Shown one piece after another: positions 8,684 through 16,868 of a DNA stretch of 64,000 nucleotides. A program made the translations under genes and the position numbers. The notes under the pieces were generated by a model. That model did no database searches. It saw only the letters and a list, made by a program, of their open reading frames with translations, and was not told the DNA's origin. Source of the DNA: Flavobacterium endoglycinae. Its GTDB lineage: Bacteria; Bacteroidota; Bacteroidia; Flavobacteriales; Flavobacteriaceae. Position 1 is the stretch's first letter; every line of letters starts with the position of its first letter. The stretch is from the NCBI RefSeq assembly GCF_017352115.1, contig NZ_CP071448.1, positions 1,387,001 to 1,451,000 on the forward strand, read 5' to 3'.

Positions 8684-10651
8684 TTATTGGAAGAAATTCC
8701 AAACCAAACCAAATCTGATTACAAAATCACGGTATGGATAATTAGGCGCCGAGTAATAGTTTCCTTTTGAAAAAAGAGCATTTATATGTTCTCCTTTCAA
8801 ATAAAAACGAGTCTGACGAATTCTTGCATTTATAAAAAGATCGATTGTCGCAAAATCACCAATTTCTTTGGTATCTTGAACATAGAATTCTCCAATTACA
8901 GGATTGTATCCGTTAGCATAATATTTGGTGAAATAATTAAATACAACTCCTCCTTGCGCATACAATGCTTTTTTGAAAAAGTAATTTGAATAGTACAATG
9001 TATTTCTAGTCACGAAATCAGGTACGTTTACGATTGATTCTGACTGATCAACTTTTTGATATAACAAGGTATTATCAAATCCGAATTTCCCGAATTTAAA
9101 TTCTTTATTGGCTTTTATTTCAAGGTAATTAACGGCATTTCCATATTGTGCCGGATTGATAATCTGAGTTTGCAATGCTGTTTGTGCAGCAGTTGAAACA
9201 TCTTTAAAATATAAATGATCGTTTAAGACCGTGTATTGCACTTCTGCATTTAACCAAGGCGTGTAAATAGCTGCTCCAAGCGAATTAATTTTCTCATTTT
9301 TAAAATTATTCGACCAGTTATATTGTACGTAACTGCTTTGGTATAAATTGAAATTGTTATTTGGCAGTTTGTTGATGTTTCTATATCTGAAATCAAACTG
9401 GATTTTCTCATTTAAGTTGTAACGCAATTTAGCATCAAGATCAGAAAGTGACTGGTTTGTAATCGATCTAGTATACAAAAATCGTCCGTTCCATTTGTTT
9501 TTTTGATATTCATATTGCGCTCCAAAATTATTAATCTGAAGAAATAAATTGTCTGGAATTGTTCTTCCATCTTTAAAAACAATGATTTTTCCATACTCAT
9601 AATTAGAGCGGTAATCATCTACAAAAAAGTGAAATTTACCTAAAAGAGAATTCTCATAAGCCAATCCTACTTTATTATACAATCGTTCAAAATGAGTCTG
9701 ATCGTTTATATTACTCGTTACATACGATTCTCCAAAACGTTGTACTTCTTCACCATCCACTATTGAAAGAACGGTTGGCTGTTTATATTCAAACGCTTTA
9801 CTTTCATAATTAAACTGATGGTTGATGTATAAATTATTATTGCCTTCTTTTGGATTTACTCTGAAAGCATGATCAAAAAACAAACGTCTTCCTTTTAAAA
9901 GCGATTCGGCATCTGTTAAATATACTTGCAGACGCTGGCGGTTTTTAAAATCTGGATTGTCGCTTTCAAAATCTTCTGGTGTTGTAATACCTCCGTTTTC
10001 TTCATTCAAATTATCCTGATACGTAAAATGTCCGTTTATAGCATATCTTTTATTAGTAGTCGCATAACTCGTTGTAAACCTAAAACTTCCTGAACTTACC
10101 AGCTGATTAATGTAATCTCCCTCTGAACGAAGACCGCGATACGCAATAGAAAAGTTAAGATTTTTTGAAGTATTTAAAGTAATAAATGAATCTACGTTTT
10201 GTCCTTTATTGATAGTCGTATTAAAAAACAACTCTGTAAAAGGTGTTGCTGCCGAATAATAACGTACTTCATCTGCCTGAATGTAATTAAAATGTTTTCC
10301 GTTGAAACCAATTTCTGGATAGGGCGAAAAACTTGTTAAACTGTATTGTAAAGTATTTATCGGCTGACCAATGTTTGGCAATTCCAAAAGTCCAAAAAGA
10401 TCTTTTCTAAGATGATTTTGTTTGTAAGCACTCTTAAGAGTCAGCGAAGTATCGGCATAAATCGTGTCGTGTTCTAATGAAATAATCTTATATTGATCTA
10501 TAGTAGCAATCTTTGATTTTTTCTTTTTTACTGTATCTGTTATGCTTGAATATTGGGTGTTCATATCTAAATTATTTTTAGAAGCAGGCTTTCCCTGAGA
10601 AAACAATAAAGTTGGAACTACTAATAGATATAGAAAAATGAATATTCTCAT
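8684..10651 (-). CDS. Putative outer membrane porin (beta-barrel)
   Basis: A 655-residue protein with a cleavable signal peptide (MRIFIFLYLLVVPTLLFSQG) and a body dominated by alternating hydrophobic/polar beta strands with many Asn and aromatic residues, ending in Phe (RFGLVWNFFQ) as expected of an outer membrane barrel. It resembles the large 'putative porin' family of Bacteroidota, with a disordered Lys-rich stretch after the signal and a long barrel of perhaps 16 or more strands. The solute is unknown. It precedes the CBS-type enzyme by 39 bases, so co-transcription is likely, although a functional link is not evident. Upstream it diverges from rnhB. Confidence 0.75.
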   Translation of the reverse strand: MRIFIFLYLLVVPTLLFSQGKPASKNNLDMNTQYSSITDTVKKKKSKIATIDQYKIISLEHDTIYADTSLTLKSAYKQNHLRKDLFGLLELPNIGQPINTLQYSLTSFSPYPEIGFNGKHFNYIQADEVRYYSAATPFTELFFNTTINKGQNVDSFITLNTSKNLNFSIAYRGLRSEGDYINQLVSSGSFRFTTSYATTNKRYAINGHFTYQDNLNEENGGITTPEDFESDNPDFKNRQRLQVYLTDAESLLKGRRLFFDHAFRVNPKEGNNNLYINHQFNYESKAFEYKQPTVLSIVDGEEVQRFGESYVTSNINDQTHFERLYNKVGLAYENSLLGKFHFFVDDYRSNYEYGKIIVFKDGRTIPDNLFLQINNFGAQYEYQKNKWNGRFLYTRSITNQSLSDLDAKLRYNLNEKIQFDFRYRNINKLPNNNFNLYQSSYVQYNWSNNFKNEKINSLGAAIYTPWLNAEVQYTVLNDHLYFKDVSTAAQTALQTQIINPAQYGNAVNYLEIKANKEFKFGKFGFDNTLLYQKVDQSESIVNVPDFVTRNTLYYSNYFFKKALYAQGGVVFNYFTKYYANGYNPVIGEFYVQDTKEIGDFATIDLFINARIRQTRFYLKGEHINALFSKGNYYSAPNYPYRDFVIRFGLVWNFFQ

Positions 10652-10750
10652 TTGATGGCTTTATATAAAATTATTTTGACAAAATTTGCTAAGCAAAGGT
10701 AAATTATAAAAACAAATAAATAAAAAAACACTTCAATTTATACAATTGCC

Positions 10751-10781
10751 TTGGCAGACAGTATCAAAACGAATATTTTTG
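10751..10781 (+). promoter_or_regulatory. Promoter of rnhB (TTG, N20, TATTTTTG)
   Basis: A TTG at 10751-10753 (-33) is followed after 20 nt by TATTTTTG at 10774-10781 (-7), a good Bacteroidota promoter. The same TTG is the formal first codon of a longer reading frame. Its role as a -33 element argues that translation starts further on, at the ATG at 10820. Confidence 0.7.
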
Positions 10782-10819
10782 TGGAAAATTTCACCTCAAC
10801 TGTATTAAAAAAATCAAAA

Positions 10820-11482
10820 ATGCTTGAAAAAAATTTCTCAGGATTTGTTTTAGAAACCGGAACTGATGAAGCAGGACGAGGCTGTCTTGCAGGTCCTGTA
10901 ACGGCAGCTGCGATAATTCTCCCAGCAGATTTTGAGAATGCTATTTTAAATGACAGTAAACAATTGTCTGAAAAAACAAGAGCGCTGTTAAGACCTGTAA
11001 TTGAAGAACAAGCTCTTTGTTTTGCTGTAACACATTTATTTCCAGATGAGATTGATGAAATAAATATTTTAAATGCTTCGATGAAAGGTATGCAGGAATG
11101 TATTTTGAAATTAAAACATATTCCTGAATTTATTATTGTAGATGGAAATCGTTCTTTAAATGCTAAACTTGGACTTAAAAATACTTTTGGAAGACAGTTT
11201 TCTACAGACGAAATTGCTCTTTTAAAATCGATTCCAAACCAAAGCATTATAAAAGGGGACGGAAAATATTTAAGCATTGCCGCCGCATCTATTTTAGCCA
11301 AAACATATCGTGACGAATATATGGATCAAATTCACGAGGAATTTCCAATGTACAACTGGAAACAAAACAAAGGATATCCAACAAAAGAACATCGGGAAGC
11401 AATTAAAGAATTTGGTACAACAAAATACCACCGAATGAGTTTTAGACTCTTACCCGAACAATTAGAATTGGATTTGTTCTAA
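10820..11482 (+). CDS. rnhB: Ribonuclease HII
   Basis: A 220-residue RNase HII, which cuts the RNA strand of RNA-DNA hybrids and removes misincorporated ribonucleotides. The acidic catalytic motif is [13 protein letters not shown] (Asp16, Glu17), followed by [11 protein letters not shown], a VDGN motif and [14 protein letters not shown]. The family is usually about 200 residues, matching a start at the ATG at 10820 (MLEKNFSGF). A longer frame from the TTG at 10751 overlaps the promoter and was not used. The gene is flanked by its own promoter and by a strong terminator at 11484-11513, so it is monocistronic. Confidence 0.93.
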   Translation: MLEKNFSGFVLETGTDEAGRGCLAGPVTAAAIILPADFENAILNDSKQLSEKTRALLRPVIEEQALCFAVTHLFPDEIDEINILNASMKGMQECILKLKHIPEFIIVDGNRSLNAKLGLKNTFGRQFSTDEIALLKSIPNQSIIKGDGKYLSIAAASILAKTYRDEYMDQIHEEFPMYNWKQNKGYPTKEHREAIKEFGTTKYHRMSFRLLPEQLELDLF

Positions 11483-11483
11483 T

Positions 11484-11513
11484 AAAAAAGACCTTCACAT
11501 GAAGGTCTTTTTT
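11484..11513. terminator. Bidirectional terminator after rnhB
   Basis: A 13-bp stem of AAAAAAGACCTTC (11484-11496) and GAAGGTCTTTTTT (11501-11513) with loop ACAT. A-rich and T-rich flanks allow it to act on both rnhB and the convergent NTF2-like gene ending at 11535. Confidence 0.85.
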
Positions 11514-11534
11514 ATTAGTATAGAATTGCAGCTA

Positions 11535-12398
11535 TTACTTTTTACTTTTTAAGAACTCTGCAAATTGTTTCGTATCAAAATAAAACGGTCGTATTGCCGT
11601 AATTTTTCCGTTTTTCAAATCAAAGTGTTCTGAAATAGGCATTGAAAGTGATTTGCCTGATTTTTTAGCAGTACATTTTACAGTGAAATAAATAATGACT
11701 TCATTTTTAGAAGCGTCACTAAAATAAGTTGGTTCTTTTTCTACTTCCAAACTAAAGAATTCAGCCGACTTGGTAAACATTTTAGTCCATTCTGTAAATC
11801 CTGTATAGGTTCCGCCATATGGAAGTCCTTCTGCCTGATTATAAATCGCTCCGTCTTCGATTACTGCCGACATTTTAATGAAATCTTTAGTTTTAAAAAC
11901 AGATTCGAAATATTGAGCCACGACATTAAAATTTTCTGATTCGAGTTTTTTTAAAGCATCCGCTTCAGACATTGTTACTTCTTTGTCCCAAAAACCAATA
12001 ATTTTACTTACCTGACCTTTGCCGTTTAATCTGGCAAAATCACGTCCAGTCATGATAACATTGCTTTTTGAATCCAGAACTTTCCATTCCCAAGTTACAT
12101 AATTGTCTTTTACAACTTTGGCTCCTGATGTTAAAACCGCATCTGGATTTTTTTTGTAAAATTCAGCTATCACATTATTAAATGCCGCAATTCCTTTTAT
12201 AGATGCCGATGGATCTTCAAAAGTACTGTCTTCTAGCCAAATCGATTTTATAAGTTTTAGTCTGGCATCATTATTCTTTTCCTGCCATGCTTTTTCATAA
12301 ATCGTAATGGGATATAATTTATCTTTCTTTTGGGCAGAAAGACCGCTAAGTATAAAAAGGAAACAGAGTAAGTAAATTTTTCTCATAAGCATTTTCAT
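11535..12398 (-). CDS. Secreted protein with two NTF2-like (SnoaL) domains
   Basis: Taken from the ATG at 12396-12398 (MKMLMRKIYLLCFLFILSG, 287 residues). A longer frame starts at a TTG and would bury the signal peptide. The signal peptide ends near SGLSAQ. Two NTF2-like units follow: about 35-150 (YPITIYEKAWQEKN, FEDPSASIKG, VTWEWKV) and about 165-285 (NVVAQYFESVFKTKD, GGTYTGFTEWTKMF, KCTAKKSGKS). NTF2/SnoaL folds are cone-shaped pockets found in isomerases, hydratases and non-enzymatic binding proteins, and no catalytic His/Asp pair stands out. It is monocistronic, convergent with rnhB. The function is unknown. Confidence 0.6.
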   Translation of the reverse strand: MKMLMRKIYLLCFLFILSGLSAQKKDKLYPITIYEKAWQEKNNDARLKLIKSIWLEDSTFEDPSASIKGIAAFNNVIAEFYKKNPDAVLTSGAKVVKDNYVTWEWKVLDSKSNVIMTGRDFARLNGKGQVSKIIGFWDKEVTMSEADALKKLESENFNVVAQYFESVFKTKDFIKMSAVIEDGAIYNQAEGLPYGGTYTGFTEWTKMFTKSAEFFSLEVEKEPTYFSDASKNEVIIYFTVKCTAKKSGKSLSMPISEHFDLKNGKITAIRPFYFDTKQFAEFLKSKK

Positions 12399-12637
12399 TA
12401 AAATAATTGGGATTTCATAACAACACAACCAAATTTAGTATAAATACAACAACAAAACCAGTATACTCTGTAATTTGTCATCCCTTCAAAATCTTAACTT
12501 TTGGGAACTCTTTTTTACATTTTTCGAATATATTTTTCTAAAAATGCGATTTTATGTCTAAAACTTACGCTGTATTATATTTTAAAATTTCTGCTGCTGC
12601 TTAAGAAAAGCATCTTAATTATTTAAAGAAAAAGAAA

Positions 12638-12669
12638 AAACCGTTTCAAACATGCATCTGAAACGGTTT
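12638..12669 (-). terminator. Terminator of lipB
   Basis: The 11-bp arms AAACCGTTTCA (12638-12648) and TGAAACGGTTT (12659-12669) pair perfectly. On the minus strand the hairpin is followed by a T-run. It lies 16 bases past the lipB stop. Confidence 0.8.
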
Positions 12670-12684
12670 ATATTTTGAAGTTTT

Positions 12685-13383
12685 TTAAACAAATTCGGCT
12701 TCAAACAAATCTTTAAAATGTTTGACAATTTTGGATTTTACTTCTTCCTCATCTACTTTTTCCACACCAAGTTCGACTTGTAAAGAAGTAACTCCTTTTC
12801 CTCGAATACCACACGGAATAATATTATCAAAATAGCCTAAATCGACATTTACATTTAAAGCGAATCCGTGCATGGTTACCCAGCGTGAAGCTCGAACTCC
12901 CATCGCGCAAATTTTACGTGCAAACGGAGTTCCTACACCCAGCCAAACACCCGTTTCTCCTTCACTTCTCCCCGATTCCAATCCGTATTCTGCCAATGTC
13001 AGAATAATAGATTCTTCTAGTAAACGCAGGTATTTATGAATATCCGTAAAGAAGTTTTCTAAATCTAAAATAGGATAACCTACAATTTGTCCAGGTCCGT
13101 GATATGTAATGTCGCCGCCACGATTGATTTTATAAAAAGTCGCTCCCTTGGCTTCTAATTGTTTTTCGTTTAATAATAAGTTTTCCAGATCGCCGCTTTT
13201 GCCTAAAGTATACACATGCGGATGCTCAACAAATAATAAATAATTGGGTGTTGGCAGATCTAATTCTTCTCTTCTGTTCTTGATTTTTAAATCAACAATA
13301 TCTTTAAAAATCTCTTCTTGATATTCCCAAGTTGATTTATAATCTCTTTTTCCCAGGTCCTGAAGTTGAATTTTTTTATTCAT
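12685..13383 (-). CDS. lipB: Lipoyl(octanoyl) transferase
   Basis: A 232-residue LipB, which moves octanoyl groups from acyl carrier protein to lipoyl domains of 2-oxoacid dehydrogenases and the glycine cleavage H protein. The conserved blocks are RGGDITYHGPGQIVGYPI (88-105), Lys157 in ARKICAMGVR and the acyl-enzyme Cys191 in IIPCGIRGKGVTSL; this Lys/Cys pair is the catalytic dyad. Length is normal. It starts 5 bases after the stop of the lipoprotein gene upstream (13389-14141), so the two form a likely operon ended by the hairpin at 12638-12669. Confidence 0.95.
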   Translation of the reverse strand: MNKKIQLQDLGKRDYKSTWEYQEEIFKDIVDLKIKNRREELDLPTPNYLLFVEHPHVYTLGKSGDLENLLLNEKQLEAKGATFYKINRGGDITYHGPGQIVGYPILDLENFFTDIHKYLRLLEESIILTLAEYGLESGRSEGETGVWLGVGTPFARKICAMGVRASRWVTMHGFALNVNVDLGYFDNIIPCGIRGKGVTSLQVELGVEKVDEEEVKSKIVKHFKDLFEAEFV

Positions 13384-13388
13384 TTTGA

Positions 13389-14141
13389 TTATTTTTCAAA
13401 CTCAACGTCAAAGTTAAGTTTGTCCGGATTCTCCATATAATCCGTAAAAGTGTATTGAATTGTAATTGATTTTCGATCGTCGCTAAACAACGCATTTGGA
13501 TTAGAAACTTTCTTAATCTTTTTTGGAAAATGGTATTTCACAATATAATTGGATGATGCAAAAATCATTTTTGACATATCTGCAGCCGAATCTTTTGCCT
13601 TTGCTGCTAATTTTTGCTGATCAATTACAGCTTTTCTGGTAAATTTCTTTCCGTCATATGTGTAACTTAATTTGCTTTTGTTATCACCAAAACCACTTCC
13701 CAGCGGGTTTGCATTTGCTCCTCCTTCTAGTTTTTGAAGTGAGCTTGCCGTTTGTAAAATATCCTGAAGTTCATTTACATTTTTAAAATCTGTTGCCATT
13801 GTCATTAAAAACTGTTTCTTTTCTGAACTCATTTTTGTTGTCACTACAAAGTTTTCCAGTTTTTTAAGTTCTTTTTGAACATCTGGTGACAATTTAGCTA
13901 TACTGTCTTTTTTCTCAGCAAATAATTGTTTGAAAGTAAAAGTAGAGTCGATATCTTTTTTAGCGTTAGCACCCATTTGGTTACCAATTTGATCACCAGC
14001 CATTTCCATTAAAGCAGAACCGTCCATATCGACAGAAAATTTCCCAGTTCCGTTATCGTTGATATAAATATTTTCAGTGAAAGTGCAGCTTGTTAAAGTT
14101 GCTAATAGAAAAGAAAGACTTAATAATTTATATAATTTCAT
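13389..14141 (-). CDS. Lipoprotein of unknown function upstream of lipB
   Basis: A 250-residue protein with a lipoprotein signal (MKLYKLLSLSFLLATLTSC, lipobox LTSC, Cys19), so it should be lipid-anchored. After the Cys come INDNGTGKFSVDMDGSALMEMAG, a Lys-rich helical region (about 70-125) and a beta-rich end (YNIVKYHFPKK-like strands, SITIQYTFTDYMENP). No known domain was recognised. It lies 5 bases before lipB and is preceded by the -7 element TATCTTTG at 14159-14166 and an array of five 8-mers at 14182-14221. Co-transcription with lipB is likely, but no functional link to lipoylation is evident. Confidence 0.65.
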   Translation of the reverse strand: MKLYKLLSLSFLLATLTSCTFTENIYINDNGTGKFSVDMDGSALMEMAGDQIGNQMGANAKKDIDSTFTFKQLFAEKKDSIAKLSPDVQKELKKLENFVVTTKMSSEKKQFLMTMATDFKNVNELQDILQTASSLQKLEGGANANPLGSGFGDNKSKLSYTYDGKKFTRKAVIDQQKLAAKAKDSAADMSKMIFASSNYIVKYHFPKKIKKVSNPNALFSDDRKSITIQYTFTDYMENPDKLNFDVEFEK

Positions 14142-14158
14142 CGTTTACAATTTTTTAT

Positions 14159-14166
14159 CAAAGATA
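14159..14166 (-). promoter_or_regulatory. -7 promoter element of the lipoprotein-lipB operon
   Basis: The minus strand reads TATCTTTG, matching TAnnTTTG, 17 nt before the lipoprotein ATG. The predicted leader is therefore very short. The 8-mer array at 14182-14221 covers the place where a -33 element would lie. Confidence 0.6.
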
Positions 14167-14181
14167 CGAACTTTTTTATTT

Positions 14182-14221
14182 TTAAGGCTCTAAGAGGCTA
14201 AGGTACGTAGGCACTAAGTTT
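14182..14221 (-). repeat. Array of five 8-mers, NNNCTTAG type
   Basis: Read on the minus strand the array is AAACTTAG, TGCCTACG, TACCTTAG, CCTCTTAG, AGCCTTAA: exactly 8 nt per unit, three constant-type CTTAG units and two decayed ones. It points toward the lipoprotein gene, like the similar array in front of hutU. Confidence 0.7.
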
Positions 14222-14271
14222 CTTCGTTGCTTTACAACAAAAATGGTTTGTGAAATCGAAAATTTCTAATC

Positions 14272-14344
14272 TAGCCCCGATAGAAGCGGTATCCTTTTTC
14301 TTGCTTCTTTAGCAAGGAAAAGATACAAGTGGATAGCGGGACTA
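14272..14344. repeat. Imperfect 73-bp palindrome (REP-like)
   Basis: The arms begin TAGCCCCGATAG and end GGATAGCGGGACTA, pairing with mismatches along about 30 nt each side. The centre TTTCTTGCT/AGCAAGGAAA closes the stem around a TCTTT loop. It looks like one copy of a dispersed extragenic palindrome; similar elements are common in flavobacterial intergenic DNA. No second copy was seen in this window. Confidence 0.55.
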
Positions 14345-14419
14345 AAGGTCATTGAAACCCAATAATTTGATGCTGCAAAAAATCTAAAATCTGCATTCTA
14401 AAATCTACATTCTTTTCTT

Positions 14420-14427
14420 TATCTTTG
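14420..14427 (+). promoter_or_regulatory. -7 promoter element of lysS
   Basis: TATCTTTG fits TAnnTTTG and lies 24 nt before the lysS ATG. No clear -33 TTG was seen. Confidence 0.6.
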
Positions 14428-14451
14428 CACACTTAAAAAAATAGAGCAAAA

Positions 14452-16155
14452 ATGGCATTATCAGAACAAGAAATCATCAGAAGAGAAAAACTTCAAAACT
14501 TACGCAACTTAGGTATTAATCCTTATCCAGCTAATCTTTTTCCTGTAAATCATACATCTAAGCAGATAAAGGACTCATTTGAAGAAGGTAAGAAGGTTAT
14601 TGTTGCAGGACGTTTGATGAGTGTTCGTGATCAAGGTAAAGCTTGTTTTGCTGAGTTACAAGACAGTGAAGGACGTATTCAATTGTACGTAAACCGTGAT
14701 GTTTTATGTGAAGGCGACGATAAAACTTTATACAACCAAGTTTTCAAAAAATTAACCGATTTAGGTGATTTTATTGGTATTGAAGGGGAATTGTTTACGA
14801 CACAAGTTGGTGCAAAATGTATTCGCGTAACTGGTTTTACTTTCTTGAGTAAAACATTACGTCCGTTACCATTGCCAAAAGTTGACGAAGAAGGAAATGT
14901 ACACGATGCGTTTAACGATGCTGAATTGCGTTACAGAATGCGTTATGTAGATTTAACGGTAAATCCGCAGGTTAAAGAAACTTTTATTAAACGTACCAAG
15001 TTATTTACAGCAATGCGTGGGTATTTTAACGATGCAGGATATTTAGAAGTTGACACTCCAGTTTTACAATCAATTCCTGGTGGTGCTTCGGCAAGACCTT
15101 TTATTACGCACCATAACTCGCTTGATATTCCGCTTTATATGCGTATTGCGAATGAGTTATACTTAAAAAGATTAATTGTTGGTGGATTTGAAGGTGTTTA
15201 TGAGTTCTCTAGAAACTTCCGTAACGAAGGGATGGACAGAACGCATAATCCTGAGTTTACTGCAATGGAAATATATGTAGCCTACAAAGACTACAACTGG
15301 ATGATGGAATTTGCTGAAGGCTTATTAGAGCACTGTGCAATTGCCGTAAACGGAACTAGTGAAGTTACTTTTGGCGAGCACAAAATCAATTTTAAAGCGC
15401 CTTACGCTCGTGTTACGATGACCGATTCTATCAAACATTTTACTGGTTTTGATATTTCTGGTAAAACCGAACAAGAATTGTTTGAAGCAGCACGCGGAAT
15501 GGGAATTGAGGTTGACGAAACTATGGGTAAAGGAAAATTAATCGATGAGATTTTTGGAGCGAAATGTGAAGGAAATTATATTCAGCCAACTTTCATTACA
15601 GATTATCCAAAAGAAATGTCTCCGCTTTGTAAAGAGCACCGCGATAATCCAGATTTGACAGAACGTTTTGAATTAATGGTTTGCGGAAAAGAAATCGCAA
15701 ATGCGTATTCTGAATTAAATGACCCAATTGACCAAAGAGAGCGTTTTGAAGACCAAATGCGTCTTTCTGAAAAAGGTGATGATGAAGCAAACGGAATTAT
15801 CGACGAGGATTTCTTAAGAGCACTTGAGTACGGTATGCCTCCAACTTCTGGAATGGGAATTGGAATGGATCGTTTGATTATGTATTTAACAAATAATGCT
15901 TCTATACAGGAAGTTTTATTATTCCCACAAATGCGTCCTGAGAAAAAATCAGCTCAGATTGAACTTTCTGATGAAGAGAAGTTTATTGTAGATTTGTTGA
16001 AAAAAAATGAAGACAAAATGGATCTTCAGCAGTTAAAAATTACAGCTAATTTAAGCGGTAAAAAATGGGATGCATCTATGAAAAACTTATCGAAGCACGG
16101 TGTGACTAAAGTTGTTGTTGACGGTGAGTTTAAATTTGTCGAACTTGTTGGTTAA
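14452..16155 (+). CDS. lysS: Lysyl-tRNA synthetase, class II
   Basis: A 567-residue class II LysRS that charges tRNA-Lys in the cytoplasm. The N-terminal OB-fold anticodon-binding domain covers about 50-150 (VAGRLMSVRDQGKACFAELQD). The catalytic core follows, with motif 1 around RTKLFTAMRGYFNDAGYLEVDTPVL, motif 2 in YEFSRNFRNEGMDRTHNPEFT and motif 3 in GIGMDRLIMYL. A C-terminal extension of about 65 residues (from about 502) goes beyond the usual end of LysRS after motif 3; similar extensions occur in Bacteroidota. The gene has its own promoter and a strong terminator at 16203-16237. Confidence 0.96.
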   Translation: MALSEQEIIRREKLQNLRNLGINPYPANLFPVNHTSKQIKDSFEEGKKVIVAGRLMSVRDQGKACFAELQDSEGRIQLYVNRDVLCEGDDKTLYNQVFKKLTDLGDFIGIEGELFTTQVGAKCIRVTGFTFLSKTLRPLPLPKVDEEGNVHDAFNDAELRYRMRYVDLTVNPQVKETFIKRTKLFTAMRGYFNDAGYLEVDTPVLQSIPGGASARPFITHHNSLDIPLYMRIANELYLKRLIVGGFEGVYEFSRNFRNEGMDRTHNPEFTAMEIYVAYKDYNWMMEFAEGLLEHCAIAVNGTSEVTFGEHKINFKAPYARVTMTDSIKHFTGFDISGKTEQELFEAARGMGIEVDETMGKGKLIDEIFGAKCEGNYIQPTFITDYPKEMSPLCKEHRDNPDLTERFELMVCGKEIANAYSELNDPIDQRERFEDQMRLSEKGDDEANGIIDEDFLRALEYGMPPTSGMGIGMDRLIMYLTNNASIQEVLLFPQMRPEKKSAQIELSDEEKFIVDLLKKNEDKMDLQQLKITANLSGKKWDASMKNLSKHGVTKVVVDGEFKFVELVG

Positions 16156-16202
16156 ATTACAATACTAAAAATTCCAAATTCCAATTTGATTTTATAATAT
16201 TT

Positions 16203-16237
16203 AAAACCCGACAGATTTTTAAAATCTGTCGGGTTTT
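16203..16237. terminator. Bidirectional terminator after lysS
   Basis: A 17-bp perfect stem whose arms contain AACCCGACAGATTTT and its complement, followed by TTTTTT. It serves lysS on the plus strand and the convergent lipoprotein gene ending at 16248. Confidence 0.88.
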
Positions 16238-16247
16238 TTATTGTTTT

Positions 16248-16844
16248 TTAAAACGAATACTTCTCTAATTTCTTGTCATAAATATCCAGCACCTTTGTAC
16301 TTTCTTTAGGAACATCTCCTTTCCATTTTTCTTCTATTGAAGGATTTGATGGATATTTTCCGTTTTTCATTTTTACCAAATGATATAATCCATCACTTTT
16401 GATCAATAAATCATAAAATTTTTCAGTAATCGATGTTGTTACTAAAATTGGGAAATCCGTTACGGTAAACGAATTGATTAAAGAGCCATCAGTATTCAGA
16501 ATATATCCTGAGCAGCCTCCGTTTCCACAGAAATAGGAATTTGAGAAACCTACAAAATATTCATTATTCTTATCGTTGTTTAAATCGAAAGCTTCGTAAT
16601 AAAAATAACGGTCTTCTTTGGACATCGTCTTAAGATCATTTTTCAACAACACTTTTAATTGTTTTCTGATTAACTCAACTTCTTTGTCATCTTTAGTTGG
16701 AACATTGCTTAAATCTGCCGTTCCTCCCAATGTTTTAGACAATGTATCTTGAACAATTGTCTTTACAATATTCTTTGAATCATTCTTATTTTGACAGGAA
16801 TAAAACGCCAAAATTCCTATTAGAATTAGAATTTTATTTTTCAT
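16248..16844 (-). CDS. Hypothetical lipoprotein
   Basis: A 198-residue protein with a lipobox (MKNKILILIGILAFYSCQN, Cys17). It has an acidic/Lys-rich N-terminal part, then AFDLNNDKNNEYFVGFSNSYFCGNGGCSGYILN, which looks like an EF-hand/FG-GAP type calcium-binding loop followed by a Cys pair, and a C-terminal part without recognised domains. Similar proteins in Bacteroidota are annotated only as hypothetical. It is 24 bases downstream of the D-2-hydroxyacid dehydrogenase gene on the same strand, so the two may share a transcript. Confidence 0.6.
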   Translation of the reverse strand: MKNKILILIGILAFYSCQNKNDSKNIVKTIVQDTLSKTLGGTADLSNVPTKDDKEVELIRKQLKVLLKNDLKTMSKEDRYFYYEAFDLNNDKNNEYFVGFSNSYFCGNGGCSGYILNTDGSLINSFTVTDFPILVTTSITEKFYDLLIKSDGLYHLVKMKNGKYPSNPSIEEKWKGDVPKESTKVLDIYDKKLEKYSF

Positions 16845-16868
16845 AATCTGATTTCATTTAATTACACG

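Larger units (their letters stand above)
14142..14451. other. 310-bp intergenic region between divergent lipoprotein and lysS genes
   Basis: It holds a promoter for each flanking gene (14159-14166 minus, 14420-14427 plus), an array of five 8-mers (14182-14221), an imperfect palindrome (14272-14344) and an AT-rich stretch of the 'atctaaaatct' type at about 14379-14412. No coding sequence was seen. Confidence 0.7.
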
